Assembly: GCF_019219025.1 (NCBI RefSeq)
Contig: NZ_JAHUWN010000030.1
Location: 1 to 64,000, forward strand
From: Bacillus sp. sid0103
Lineage (GTDB): Bacteria; Bacillota; Bacilli; Bacillales_B; DSM-18226
DNA: 64,000 nucleotides
Direction of reading: 5' to 3'
Positions 8,728 through 15,373 of the stretch are shown here, piece by piece. Position 1 is the stretch's first letter, and the number at the start of each line of letters is the position of its first letter. The notes under the pieces are model-generated. The model saw only the letters and a list, made by a program, of their open reading frames with translations. It searched no databases and was not told the origin of the DNA. The translations under genes were made by a program, and so were the position numbers.

Positions 8728-9011
8728 AAAAAAACTATTTCTAAAAATGCAAAAAAACGTCTGCAATAAATGCAAACGCCTCTTCTGAGGTATTGATATA
8801 TGCTTGGTGGACTTGGATAATAATAACATATGCACCCAGAATAAAGTTGAATGGGACAAGTGCTGATTAAAAGTAAATTAAGTATGGGATGGACATTTTG
8901 AAACTCTTTAATATGATTGCTATGCCTGGATTTGTTTCACAAAAACATAGAAAAACGCTTTTATGCCGACTAAAAAAATAACACCCCAAAATCAGATGTA
9001 ATTCTTTAACG

Positions 9012-9044
9012 CCCAAGGCGACGCCGTCAGTTACTCGCCTTGGG
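9012..9044. repeat. GC-rich inverted repeat
   Basis: CCCAAGGCGA and TCGCCTTGGG form a perfect 10-bp stem around a 13-nt loop that itself contains GACGCCGTC-like sequence. There is no T-run on either strand, so it is not a simple terminator. It lies downstream of the Phe/Arg-rich gene, which is on the minus strand. Confidence 0.5.
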
Positions 9045-9124
9045 GGTCCGCCATCGGTAGGAATCAGGAGATTCCTTGAAATTTTATAAGTCTCCTAGAA
9101 ACACTGTTTAAATCATTTGCTTTA

Positions 9125-9274
9125 TTAGAATCTGCGTCTTCTTCTTTCTCTATCGAATTCAAAGCGTCTTTTTCTTTCGAATTCAAAGGGGAAAAAAATG
9201 ATTTCAAAGGGGAAAAACCGTCTTCTTCTAAAGTCGTCGCGAAAGTCTCTTCGACCAAATTCAAAAAAAACCAT
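9125..9274 (-). CDS. Phe/Arg-rich small protein (49 residues)
   Basis: An AAAGGAGG site 10 bp before the ATG at 9274 opens a 49-codon frame with 15 phenylalanines and 16 arginines; examples are FGRRDFRDDFRRRRFF and FDRERRRRRF at the very end. No named domain is recognised. It sits among YjcZ-type spore genes on the same strand, and its low-complexity basic aromatic composition is like small spore coat or crust peptides, so a role in the spore envelope is an inference. A longer TTG-started frame overlaps it in another phase (9064-9264) but has no ribosome site. Confidence 0.7.
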   Translation of the reverse strand: MVFFEFGRRDFRDDFRRRRFFPFEIIFFPFEFERKRRFEFDRERRRRRF

Positions 9275-9354
9275 CTGTAATCATCCTCCTTTCATTTCAG
9301 AAGTCTCTATAACAAAGGGCAGATTAACTTAACCTGCCCTTTGCTCTGTGCATT

Positions 9355-9438
9355 TTAGTAGCTCATGAAAGAAGATCCGATAATGATTAGAAGAATGAAC
9401 AATACAACGATTAACGCAGTTCCCATTCCGTCACCCAT
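9355..9438 (-). CDS. YjcZ-type small sporulation protein (27 residues)
   Basis: The peptide reads [23 protein letters not shown] and ends FMSY. It has the family's [14 protein letters not shown] helix but a very short head with no Gly-Tyr repeats. GGAGGTGC precedes the ATG. It is the shortest family member in this cluster. Confidence 0.85.
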   Translation of the reverse strand: MGDGMGTALIVVLFILLIIIGSSFMSY

Positions 9439-9510
9439 ATATAGCACCTCCAACTATTCTTATGTCAATTGACTTTGCTCGAAAAATCCAACTGTTTTGA
9501 TTATTTAACA

Positions 9511-9642
9511 TTAGCAGACACTAGCAAGTACGATGATCAACAGAATGAACAATACAACGATTAATACAAAAGTACTGCCGCCATAACCGCCGCCATAACT
9601 GTAACTGTCGTATCCGTAACCGCCACATAGGCCCCAACCCAT
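9511..9642 (-). CDS. YjcZ-type small sporulation protein (43 residues)
   Basis: The head carries Gly/Tyr repeats (CGGYGYDSYSYGGGYGG) and the tail is [19 protein letters not shown]. It is closest to the 8547 gene: both have the GGYGGS(G/T)FVLIVV junction and the same GGTGGTGAAAAGAT leader, so they are likely recent duplicates. The shared element copy B lies about 80 bp upstream. Confidence 0.88.
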   Translation of the reverse strand: MGWGLCGGYGYDSYSYGGGYGGSTFVLIVVLFILLIIVLASVC

Positions 9643-9718
9643 ATCTTTTCACCACCTATTGAAATATCTGAAGTAAAACTTTTCACTATCTATATATATT
9701 TCTTAAGACAAGGATGGA

Positions 9719-9732
9719 TTGGACAATCATCC
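9719..9732 (-). promoter_or_regulatory. Shared upstream element (GATTGTCC), copy B
   Basis: On the minus strand this reads GGATGATTGTCCAA, about 80 bp before the YjcZ gene at 9511-9642, with CATTTTT further upstream as in copies A and C. Confidence 0.45.
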
Positions 9733-9974
9733 TATGGTTAGAACAAAATATGCGATTTACTAATACAATTTCAAAAATGAAAAGAAACGTCTGCAATTAG
9801 CATTTAATTTTTCAGTTCTTCAACTAACTTTTGTTCAGAAAGCTACTCTAAGGACATTAATGTTCCTTTTTTATTTTGAGTAATTATTAAACATTCATTT
9901 TTAACAGAGCCTTTATTCTTTTATTTATACAAAACATTTGTTCGCATACACTAGGAATGAAGGAGATGTTCGTT

Positions 9975-10286
9975 ATGACTATAAGAGATCGCGGAAAAAT
10001 GAAATGGAATGCAGCGTCATTCATCCCGCAAGCATTCGAACAGCAGCGGGAAATGTTTAATGTTGATGAGCGACAGCCACGTCCGCTACTAAGCGAATTC
10101 GATACCGAGGAGTTTGACCAGCGGATAGCATATGCGATGGAATATAAGCTACCGGTAAAGCTTAAGGTATGGGATGACGGATTCACCACGGAGATTACGG
10201 CTTACCGGAAAGTTCCTTTTACGCATGAGTTGCGCGTAGAGGTAAAGCCTGGCGAATATGAACGGGTGGCATTCGAAGCTTGTTGA
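9975..10286 (+). CDS. YolD-like family protein
   Basis: The frame starting at ATG 9975 (AAGGAG 9 bp upstream) gives 103 residues and begins with the YolD hallmark DRGKMKW..A.FIPQ. YolD-like proteins are usually encoded next to Y-family polymerases of the UvrX/YqjW type and are associated with the SOS response. No polymerase gene is present here, so this is an orphan copy. ATG codons at 9957 and 9966 are in frame but overlap or abut the ribosome site. Its base composition is somewhat GC-richer than the surrounding small genes. Confidence 0.85.
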   Translation: MTIRDRGKMKWNAASFIPQAFEQQREMFNVDERQPRPLLSEFDTEEFDQRIAYAMEYKLPVKLKVWDDGFTTEITAYRKVPFTHELRVEVKPGEYERVAFEAC

Positions 10287-10479
10287 AGATGGGGTTGGGG
10301 TGTTTATCCCTTTATTTTTTTCCCTAACGGGAGTTTAGTTGAACAAGGATTTTTCACTTCATTAAAGAAATTTTGAGACAAAAAGGAAATTAGGGGATGA
10401 AAGGCTTGCTAACAGTCGAATGCCCTTGGGGTATTAGGTATAGAAGTTATAATATAAAATAAGGGCTTAATCTGATGAT

Positions 10480-10506
10480 ACTTTATATAAACTGATGCAT
10501 AAGCTA
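10480..10506 (+). promoter_or_regulatory. Sigma-K-like promoter, copy 1
   Basis: AC at 10480-10481, exactly 16 bp, then CATAAGCTA at 10498-10506 fits the Bacillus sigma-K consensus (AC, 16 bp, CATANNNTA) completely. No gene follows on this strand before a terminator about 100 bp downstream. Confidence 0.6.
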
Positions 10507-10511
10507 GAAGT

Positions 10512-10610
10512 GACTATCAGCCATACCGACACATTATACTTCCTCAGTGCTTTATTATGCGTTCGGTGCATTACAGCCAAATAAAAAAGCCCTAAAACAA
10601 GGGCTTTTTT
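10512..10610 (+). ncRNA. Candidate sporulation small RNA 1 (about 100 nt)
   Basis: Between the sigma-K-like promoter and a strong hairpin terminator lies about 100 nt with no ribosome site or convincing reading frame. A second, related segment with the same organisation lies at 11173-11265. The start is inferred from the promoter; no expression evidence is available. The transcript would run opposite to the YjcZ genes downstream and share their terminator. Confidence 0.4.
10583..10610. terminator. Bidirectional terminator
   Basis: AAAAAAGCCC-TAAAACAA-GGGCTTTTTT: works on both strands. On the minus strand it ends the two-gene YjcZ unit at 10641-10921. Confidence 0.85.
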
Positions 10611-10640
10611 ATTTGAAAAAATTAGGTTGGATGCTTTTAA

Positions 10641-10775
10641 TTAATAAAAGACAGTTGCTCCAATGATGATTAATAAAATAAACAAGACAACGATTAAGGC
10701 AAAACCTCCGCCATAACCAAAGCCGCCACCATAACCGTAGCCACCACAGCCGCCGAATCCTCCGTAACCGAACAT
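10641..10775 (-). CDS. YjcZ-type small sporulation protein (44 residues)
   Basis: The head is a Gly/Tyr/Phe repeat region ([17 protein letters not shown]) and the tail [20 protein letters not shown] is the family helix. GAAAGGGGGG precedes the ATG. It is the second gene of a two-gene unit with 10808-10921, 32 bp apart, and is followed by the terminator at 10583-10610. Confidence 0.9.
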   Translation of the reverse strand: MFGYGGFGGCGGYGYGGGFGYGGGFALIVVLFILLIIIGATVFY

Positions 10776-10807
10776 AAATATCCCCCCCTTTCAATAGGAG
10801 TATTTAA

Positions 10808-10921
10808 TTAATAAAATCCACCGCCGTATCCTCCACCCATAAAGGACGCTCCAATAATAATAAGCAGGATAAACAATACAACTACTAATGCAAAACCTCC
10901 ACCAGCTCCTACACCATCCAT
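10808..10921 (-). CDS. YjcZ-type small sporulation protein (37 residues)
   Basis: The order of parts is reversed relative to its neighbours: a short GVGAGGG head, the helix [18 protein letters not shown], then a Gly/Tyr tail [10 protein letters not shown]. Such tail-variant members are known among YjcZ proteins. AAAGGAGG stands 8 bp before the ATG. It is the promoter-proximal gene of the pair with 10641-10775. Confidence 0.9.
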   Translation of the reverse strand: MDGVGAGGGFALVVVLFILLIIIGASFMGGGYGGGFY

Positions 10922-10950
10922 TTAATAACCTCCTTTACATCTATTCCATA

Positions 10951-10977
10951 CAAATTATGATTAAATCCAAAAGGTGT
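10951..10977 (-). promoter_or_regulatory. Sigma-K-like promoter of the YjcZ gene pair
   Basis: On the minus strand AC (10977-10976), 16 bp, then CATAATTTG (10959-10951), one base off CATANNNTA. It is 30 bp before the 10921 start, in the right place for late mother-cell transcription. Confidence 0.5.
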
Positions 10978-11140
10978 CAGGGCTCTTGCGAAATATAAAA
11001 GCCCAATCTTTACTATGAGAAAAAATCATTAATCGAAACTGCTGTATTATGTAGCGAAAAAAAGACTCCTTAACGCTAAAAAGTGCTTAGATAAATTAAA
11101 AATAGAAAATAAAAAATAAAAGGGGCTTAACCACCTTGGT

Positions 11141-11167
11141 TCTTCATATAAACAGATGCATAATCTA
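11141..11167 (+). promoter_or_regulatory. Sigma-K-like promoter, copy 2
   Basis: CATAATCTA at 11159-11167 fits the -10 fully; the -35 pair 16 bp upstream is TC rather than AC. The block ATATAAACAGATGCATAATCTA is almost the same as in copy 1, showing the two segments are duplicates. Confidence 0.45.
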
Positions 11168-11172
11168 GAAAG

Positions 11173-11265
11173 TAGCCGCTATAGACCATATTCAAGCATA
11201 GACATAGACCTTAAAACAGAGATAGTCTCAATCAAAAAAAAGCCCTATAAGAAAGGGCTTTTTTA
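11173..11265 (+). ncRNA. Candidate sporulation small RNA 2 (about 95 nt)
   Basis: Same layout as candidate 1: sigma-K-like promoter, about 65 nt without a reading frame, terminator hairpin AGCCCT-ATAAGAA-AGGGCT with six T. The interiors of the two candidates have diverged strongly while promoter and terminator are kept. Confidence 0.35.
11233..11265. terminator. Bidirectional terminator
   Basis: AAAAAAAAGCCCT-ATAAGA-AAGGGCTTTTTT; paralogous to the terminator at 10583-10610. Confidence 0.85.
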
Positions 11266-11273
11266 GGTTCTTC

Positions 11274-11324
11274 TTAGAAACAAATTACTGCACCTACCAT
11301 AATTGATACGAATTGGCCTTTGGG
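11274..11324 (-). pseudogene. 3' end of a decayed YjcZ-type gene
   Basis: The minus strand reads QFVSIMVGAVICF and stop just before the terminator at 11265, aligning with the tail [10 protein letters not shown] of the 10641 gene in the same position relative to its terminator. The head and start codon are gone. It supports a duplication of the whole small-RNA-candidate/terminator/YjcZ block. Confidence 0.45.
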
Positions 11325-11351
11325 ATTAAGGTAGGCTAAAGGGAAGAAGTT

Positions 11352-11457
11352 AAGTTTGTGAAGAAATGTACTTAAAGTAACGGGTGCTTGAGTTTATGAT
11401 CAGAGCTCTCATTGAGGCCGCTTTTTCTTGTTGAACTAACGGACAGCTTAGTTCTAA
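11352..11457 (+). repeat. Dispersed hairpin repeat, copy 5
   Basis: The most complete copy: AAGTTTGTGAAGAAATGTAC, TTAAAGTAACGGGTGCTTGAG, a weaker hairpin around CTCTCATTGAGG, then CGCTTTTTCTTGTTGAACTA and ACGGACAGCTTAGTT. Confidence 0.75.
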
Positions 11458-11470
11458 AAATAAAATGCTA

Positions 11471-11517
11471 TTGACAAAAAAATTAATAAGTATTATTATT
11501 ATCTCAGATTCAAGATA
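11471..11517 (+). promoter_or_regulatory. Promoter and MhqR operator of the quinone-stress cluster
   Basis: TTGACA at 11471-11476, 17 bp, TATTAT at 11494-11499 is a good sigma-A promoter. Directly over the start region is TATCTCAGATTCAAGATA (11500-11517), close to the B. subtilis MhqR box TATCTCGAATTCGAGATA. A further half site, AATTCGAGAT, follows at 11522. Repression by the downstream MarR protein is expected. Confidence 0.8.
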
Positions 11518-11551
11518 ACTTAATTCGAGATTATTTAAGGGGGTTAAATTA

Positions 11552-11974
11552 ATGGAGAGGAAATGCAATAATTTGCCCTTTCTGATATTAATGCAAACAT
11601 CTAAAGCAATTCATGATCGAATAAAGGAAGAAATGACAAAAAACAAGCTTGGTATTACAGAATTTTCTGTTTTAGAGGTACTTTATCAAAAAGGGAAACA
11701 AACGATTCAACAAATTGGAAATTGCATATTGGTCTCAAGTGGTTCGATGACCTATGTTATAGATAAGCTAGAACAAAGAGGTTTATTAGGCCGTCATGCC
11801 TGTCCAGATGATCGCCGAGTGATACATGTGACATTAACTGATAATGGAGGTGAATTGATGAATGAAATCATGTTGAAATATCATGAGTTAGTTGATGATA
11901 TGTTTGATTCATTAAATTCTGATGAGGCAGAGACATTGGTGAATCTTTTGAAAAAAGTAAGGAATAAAGTTTAA
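11552..11974 (+). CDS. mhqR: MarR-family repressor, MhqR type
   Basis: The 140-residue protein is a winged-helix MarR regulator: helix-turn-helix around TIQQIGNCILVSSGSMTYVID and wing CPDDRRVIHVTLTDNG. MhqR of B. subtilis is a 1-Cys-independent sensor of 2-methylhydroquinone and catechol stress, controlling DoxX, dioxygenase, nitroreductase and azoreductase genes. Identification rests on the family, the boxes matching the MhqR operator before this gene and before doxX, and the target genes that follow. AAGGGGG precedes the ATG by 9 bp. Three cysteines occur (C5, C53, C84 approximately), which could matter for quinone sensing but this is not shown by sequence. Confidence 0.85.
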   Translation: MERKCNNLPFLILMQTSKAIHDRIKEEMTKNKLGITEFSVLEVLYQKGKQTIQQIGNCILVSSGSMTYVIDKLEQRGLLGRHACPDDRRVIHVTLTDNGGELMNEIMLKYHELVDDMFDSLNSDEAETLVNLLKKVRNKV

Positions 11975-11996
11975 ACGTGCATTTTTTTTAAAATAA

Positions 11997-12014
11997 TATC
12001 TTGAATTCGAGATA
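11997..12014 (+). promoter_or_regulatory. MhqR operator before doxX
   Basis: TATCTTGAATTCGAGATA is an 18-bp palindrome with a single mismatch and nearly equals the MhqR consensus. It lies 21 bp before the DoxX start, in the intergenic space after the regulator. Confidence 0.85.
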
Positions 12015-12034
12015 AAAAACAGGAGGACTTTAAG

Positions 12035-12433
12035 ATGATAAACATTGGTTTATTAATCATTCGTTTGGTAATTGGTTTACTATTTGTGGGTCACGGTGCT
12101 CAAAAATTATTTGGCTGGTTCGGTGGCTATGGATTGAAAGGAACCGGTGGATGGTTTGAATCCATTGGCATGAAACCAGGAGTGACCATGGCTCTTTTCG
12201 CAGGGTTAGCAGAATTGATTGGCGGAATTTTGTTTGCATTAGGACTTTTAACGCCACTTGCAGGAATTTTGATTGCAGGGACTATGGCAATGGCGATTGT
12301 TAAAGTCCATGCTCCTAATGGATTATGGGCAACAGCTAATGGATATGAATACAACTTAACTTTACTTGCAGTTGCTATTGGTATAGCTTTGGTCGGTCCG
12401 GGTCAGTATGCTTTAGATTCTTTTTTGTTCTAA
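12035..12433 (+). CDS. DoxX family membrane protein (CatD-like)
   Basis: The 132-residue protein has four hydrophobic segments and the DoxX opening LLIIRLVIGLLFVGHGAQKLFGWFGG. GG(P/K)G-type turns and the last NLTLLAVAIGIALVGPG are typical. In B. subtilis a DoxX protein (CatD) is encoded with catechol dioxygenase CatE under quinone-stress control; here the same pairing appears with two dioxygenases downstream. Its role is likely at the membrane in quinone handling, but no activity is established from sequence. AACAGGAGG precedes the ATG. Confidence 0.9.
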   Translation: MINIGLLIIRLVIGLLFVGHGAQKLFGWFGGYGLKGTGGWFESIGMKPGVTMALFAGLAELIGGILFALGLLTPLAGILIAGTMAMAIVKVHAPNGLWATANGYEYNLTLLAVAIGIALVGPGQYALDSFLF

Positions 12434-12527
12434 AATATCGGTCTTTTATGAGACCTTTACCTATTACAGGGGCACTTTAATTTCTAACAAAAGAATTAAA
12501 TCAATATTGTGACAGGAGTGAAATGAG

Positions 12528-13496
12528 ATGGAACTATTAGGACTACATCATGTATCAATATTAACAGGAAAAGCGGAAAAAAATTATGAATTTTATACAA
12601 AAATTTTAGGAATGAGATTGGTAAAGAAAACGGTTAACCAAGATAATACAGAATCCTATCATCTTTTTTATGCTGACGCGGAAGGAACCCCAGGAACTGA
12701 AGTTACGTTCTTTGACATTCCTCATCTTGGGCAAACATACAGGGGAACTTCAGATATTTCTACTGTATCACTAAGGGTTAGAAATTCAGATTCATTATTA
12801 TTTTGGAAAGAGCGTTTTATACAATTTGGGGTTGAACATGATGATATTCAAAAAAGAGTAAATCGTGATACATTGGCTTTCAGAGATTTCGAGGGGACTC
12901 GCTTAATACTGGTAGCCGATAACGGTGAAAAAGGTGTGAGAGCTGGGATTCCTTGGAAAAAGGATGACATTCCACTGGAACATGCCATTATTGGTTTAGG
13001 ACCTGTAACTCTCACAGTCGCAATTGCTGAACCAACTATCGGTGTTTTAACAGAAGTTATGGGTTTTCGCTATGCTGGTTCTTATCCATCACTTGAAGGG
13101 GATTATCCAGATATATTGATTTATGTAACTGGAGAAGGGGGCAGCGGTGCGGAAGTTCATATTGAAACAAGACCCGATTTGCCAAGAGTCCGCTTAGGTC
13201 GTGGAGGTGTTCACCATGTTGCCTTCCGTGTTCCGAACGAGGAAGAATATGAACAATGGGCTGTACGATTGAAAGAATACAGGTTACCGAATTCAGGAAA
13301 AGTGGAACGGTATTACTTCAAGGCATTATATTTCAGGGAACCCAATGGTATCTTATTTGAATTATCAACGGATACCCCAGGATTTGCGACAGATGAACCA
13401 ATGGAAACAATGGGGGAAAAACTAGCACTTCCACCATTTTTGGAACCTAATCGAAAAGTGATCGAAGAAAAATTACGACCATTGATCTTAAATTAA
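12528..13496 (+). CDS. Ring-cleaving dioxygenase (MhqA/MhqO type)
   Basis: The 322-residue protein consists of two glyoxalase/vicinal-oxygen-chelate modules. Metal-binding candidates are the first histidine pair GLHHVSI (residues 5-7), VHHVAFRV (about 226-227) and the late glutamate in ILFELSTD. It would open hydroquinone or catechol rings using Fe(II) and O2. It shares about half its residues with the next protein; both keep LGMRLVKKTVNQD and G(F)...DEP.ET.GEKL.LPPFLEP. The operon with MhqR and DoxX supports quinone detoxification. An AGGAG lies 12 bp before the ATG. Confidence 0.9.
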   Translation: MELLGLHHVSILTGKAEKNYEFYTKILGMRLVKKTVNQDNTESYHLFYADAEGTPGTEVTFFDIPHLGQTYRGTSDISTVSLRVRNSDSLLFWKERFIQFGVEHDDIQKRVNRDTLAFRDFEGTRLILVADNGEKGVRAGIPWKKDDIPLEHAIIGLGPVTLTVAIAEPTIGVLTEVMGFRYAGSYPSLEGDYPDILIYVTGEGGSGAEVHIETRPDLPRVRLGRGGVHHVAFRVPNEEEYEQWAVRLKEYRLPNSGKVERYYFKALYFREPNGILFELSTDTPGFATDEPMETMGEKLALPPFLEPNRKVIEEKLRPLILN

Positions 13497-13514
13497 CTCT
13501 TGGAGGAATATAGA

Positions 13515-14492
13515 ATGAACCATCTAAAAGGAATACACCATGTAACTGCTATTACAAGTAGTGCAGAAAAGAACTATGAATTTTTCACTTATGTTTTAGG
13601 AATGCGTTTAGTTAAGAAAACGGTCAATCAAGATGATATTCAAACCTATCATCTTTTCTTTGCAGATGATAAAGGCAGCGCAGGCACAGACATGACTTTC
13701 TTTGATTTCCCCGGTATTCCGAAAGGCTTACATGGTACAAACGAGATTTCAAAGACATCGTTTCGTGTACCGAGTGATGAATCATTAAACTATTGGGTAA
13801 AACGCTTTGATCGTTTAGAAGTCAAACATACTGGAATCAAAGAGCAATTTGGTAAGAAAACCCTCTCTTTCATTGATTTTGATGATCAGCAATATCAATT
13901 GATTTCAGATGAATTCAATAAAGGGGTGGAATCTGGAACACCATGGCAAAAAGGTCCAATTCCACTGGAATATGCCATTACTGGATTAGGACCCATTTTT
14001 GTTCGTATTGCGAACTTTGATTACTTTAAAGAAATGATGGAAAAAGTCCTATTATTTAAAGAGACAGATAAAGAAGGGGCATTCCATTTATTTGAAGTGG
14101 GGGAAGGCGGGAATGGTGCCTCGGTCATTGTTGAACATAATGCCATTCTTCCTGAAGCCCGGCAAGGTTTTGGCACGGTTCACCATGCGGCATTACGTGT
14201 AGAGAATCGCTCTGTTTTAGAAGAATGGATTGAACGGATGAATAGTTTTGAATTCCATACATCAGGTTATGTAAATCGTCACTTTTTTGAGTCCTTATAC
14301 GCAAGAGTGGCACCGCAAATTTTATTTGAGTTCGCTACCGATGGTCCTGGTTTTATGGGTGACGAACCTTATGAAACGCTTGGGGAAAAGTTATCTTTAC
14401 CTCCATTCTTAGAGCCTAAACGTGTAGAAATAGAAAAATTAGTTCGCCCAATTGATACAGTGAGAAGTACACAGGAATTCATCAAAGAATAA
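13515..14492 (+). CDS. Ring-cleaving dioxygenase, second copy (MhqA/MhqO type)
   Basis: This 325-residue paralogue of the preceding protein keeps GIHHVTAI, VHHAALRV and ILFEFATD, so the presumed metal ligands are intact. GGAGG at 13502-13506 sets the ATG at 13515; an in-frame TTG at 13500 overlaps the ribosome site. Only 18 bp separate it from the first copy, so the two are cotranscribed. Differences cluster in the middle (residues 150-200), possibly reflecting different substrates. It lacks an operator of its own. Confidence 0.9.
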   Translation: MNHLKGIHHVTAITSSAEKNYEFFTYVLGMRLVKKTVNQDDIQTYHLFFADDKGSAGTDMTFFDFPGIPKGLHGTNEISKTSFRVPSDESLNYWVKRFDRLEVKHTGIKEQFGKKTLSFIDFDDQQYQLISDEFNKGVESGTPWQKGPIPLEYAITGLGPIFVRIANFDYFKEMMEKVLLFKETDKEGAFHLFEVGEGGNGASVIVEHNAILPEARQGFGTVHHAALRVENRSVLEEWIERMNSFEFHTSGYVNRHFFESLYARVAPQILFEFATDGPGFMGDEPYETLGEKLSLPPFLEPKRVEIEKLVRPIDTVRSTQEFIKE

Positions 14493-14497
14493 AAAGA

Positions 14498-14638
14498 AAA
14501 ATATTCAACGAAACAGTTATTTACGAAGTTCTTGATACAATTCTTTCTCAAAAGGAAAACACGAGTTTTCTGTTCAGTGGTGAACAGTCAACGGGAACAG
14601 CTACAGTTGCGGAATGGGTAAAAAAAGCGAATCAATAA
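14498..14638 (+). pseudogene. C-terminal remnant of an unidentified protein
   Basis: A frame without start reads VIYEVLDTILSQKE, SFLFSGEQSTGTATVAEW and ends VKKANQ. It looks like a real protein end (codon pattern, terminator follows) but I cannot name the family. Position at the end of the MhqR cluster suggests a lost redox gene. Confidence 0.4.
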
Positions 14639-14643
14639 TAAAT

Positions 14644-14679
14644 AAATGAGTCAATAGGACATTTTCTATTGACTCATTT
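14644..14679 (+). terminator. Rho-independent terminator of the MhqR cluster
   Basis: A perfect 14-bp stem AAATGAGTCAATAG / CTATTGACTCATTT with an 8-nt loop; only a weak T-rich tail follows. Confidence 0.7.
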
Positions 14680-14829
14680 ATACCATCTTTTAATTGAGAT
14701 GTTCCGAAAGGAAGATGGCGAAGAATTGAACTTAGCTAAAGGAAACTTGAGTTATTTATCTGGGTTGTTGCAGTTAACTCATTTTTTATTGTGCTATAGG
14801 AACAAAAAGTAAAATGAAATATTATTTAC

Positions 14830-14858
14830 TTGAAAATACATAGATATCTATGTATAAT
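14830..14858 (+). promoter_or_regulatory. Promoter with a perfect operator palindrome in its spacer
   Basis: TTGAAA (14830-14835), 17 bp, TATAAT (14853-14858). The spacer and part of the -10 are the 20-bp perfect palindrome ATACATAGATATCTATGTAT (14836-14855). Binding there would block the polymerase. The expected start point is 14865-14866, where the coding ATG also lies. Confidence 0.8.
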
Positions 14859-14865
14859 GAAAAAC

Positions 14866-15288
14866 ATGATAAAATATGACACAGCATCAAAAGTTGGAAA
14901 GATTAGAGACGCAGTAAACAATTTGATTTTGTCGGAGCTTAACAAACACGGAGTGGATGGTATCTCCCCATCTCATGGGGATATTTTAGTGTGCCTTTAC
15001 GGAAAAAATGGCTTATCCGTGAAGGAGCTGGCTGAAAAAATTCATCGCACTCAACCGACAGTAACAGTTTTAATTGATAAATTACAGAAACTAGGGTTTG
15101 TAGAGAGAAAAAAGAGTCAGGAGGACAGCAGAGTAACTTTAATCAATCTTACGGAAAAGGGAACCCAGCTGGAACCGATTTTTCGTGAGATCTCAGAAAA
15201 ATTAAACACTGTCATTTATGGGGGTTTAACGCACACCGAAAAAGAACAGTTGGAACGTTTGTTAGCAAAAATCCTAGAAAGATTTTAA
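14866..15288 (+). CDS. MarR-family transcriptional regulator
   Basis: A winged-helix regulator with the helix-turn-helix LSVKELAEKIHRTQPTVTVLIDKLQ and wing KSQEDSRVTLINLTEKG. In-frame starts are TTG 14830, ATG 14857 and ATG 14866. The first two lie inside or upstream of the promoter -10, so ATG 14866 (140 residues, MIKYDTASKVGK) is chosen; no ribosome site precedes it and the message is probably leaderless or nearly so. The operator in its promoter recurs before the ABC transporter 3' of it, so it likely represses itself and the transporter. The location next to an osmolyte transporter parallels GbsR/OpcR regulators of B. subtilis, which are MarR relatives, but close kinship is not claimed. 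Confidence 0.85.
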   Translation: MIKYDTASKVGKIRDAVNNLILSELNKHGVDGISPSHGDILVCLYGKNGLSVKELAEKIHRTQPTVTVLIDKLQKLGFVERKKSQEDSRVTLINLTEKGTQLEPIFREISEKLNTVIYGGLTHTEKEQLERLLAKILERF

Positions 15289-15303
15289 TTTTTTTTGATA
15301 ATT

Positions 15304-15319
15304 ATATAGATGTCTATGT
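15304..15319 (+). promoter_or_regulatory. Second copy of the MarR operator
   Basis: ATATAGATGTCTATGT differs from the core ACATAGATATCTATGT at two positions. It stands 55 bp before the ATPase start; TATAAT follows at 15323-15328. Confidence 0.7.
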
Positions 15320-15373
15320 ATTTATAATTCAAATTTTGAATAGTGAAAAAGAATAATGAAAGGAGAGATAAAA

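Noticed and set aside
8485..8859. 124-residue minus-strand ORF
   Set aside because: It is a shadow over the YjcZ gene at 8547-8648; no start signals and odd composition.
9064..9264. 66-residue TTG-started minus-strand ORF
   Set aside because: It overlaps the Phe/Arg-rich gene in another frame and lacks a ribosome site, while the ATG at 9274 has AAAGGAGG at good distance.
9887..10189. 100-residue minus-strand ORF
   Set aside because: Antisense shadow of the YolD-like gene.
10609..10794. 61-residue ORF rich in Trp and Arg
   Set aside because: Out-of-frame reading of the Gly/Tyr codons of the YjcZ gene at 10641.
14711..14805. A further dispersed repeat copy
   Set aside because: GAAGAATTGAACTTAGCTAAAGG resembles the left end, but the hairpin and right end are too degraded to count.
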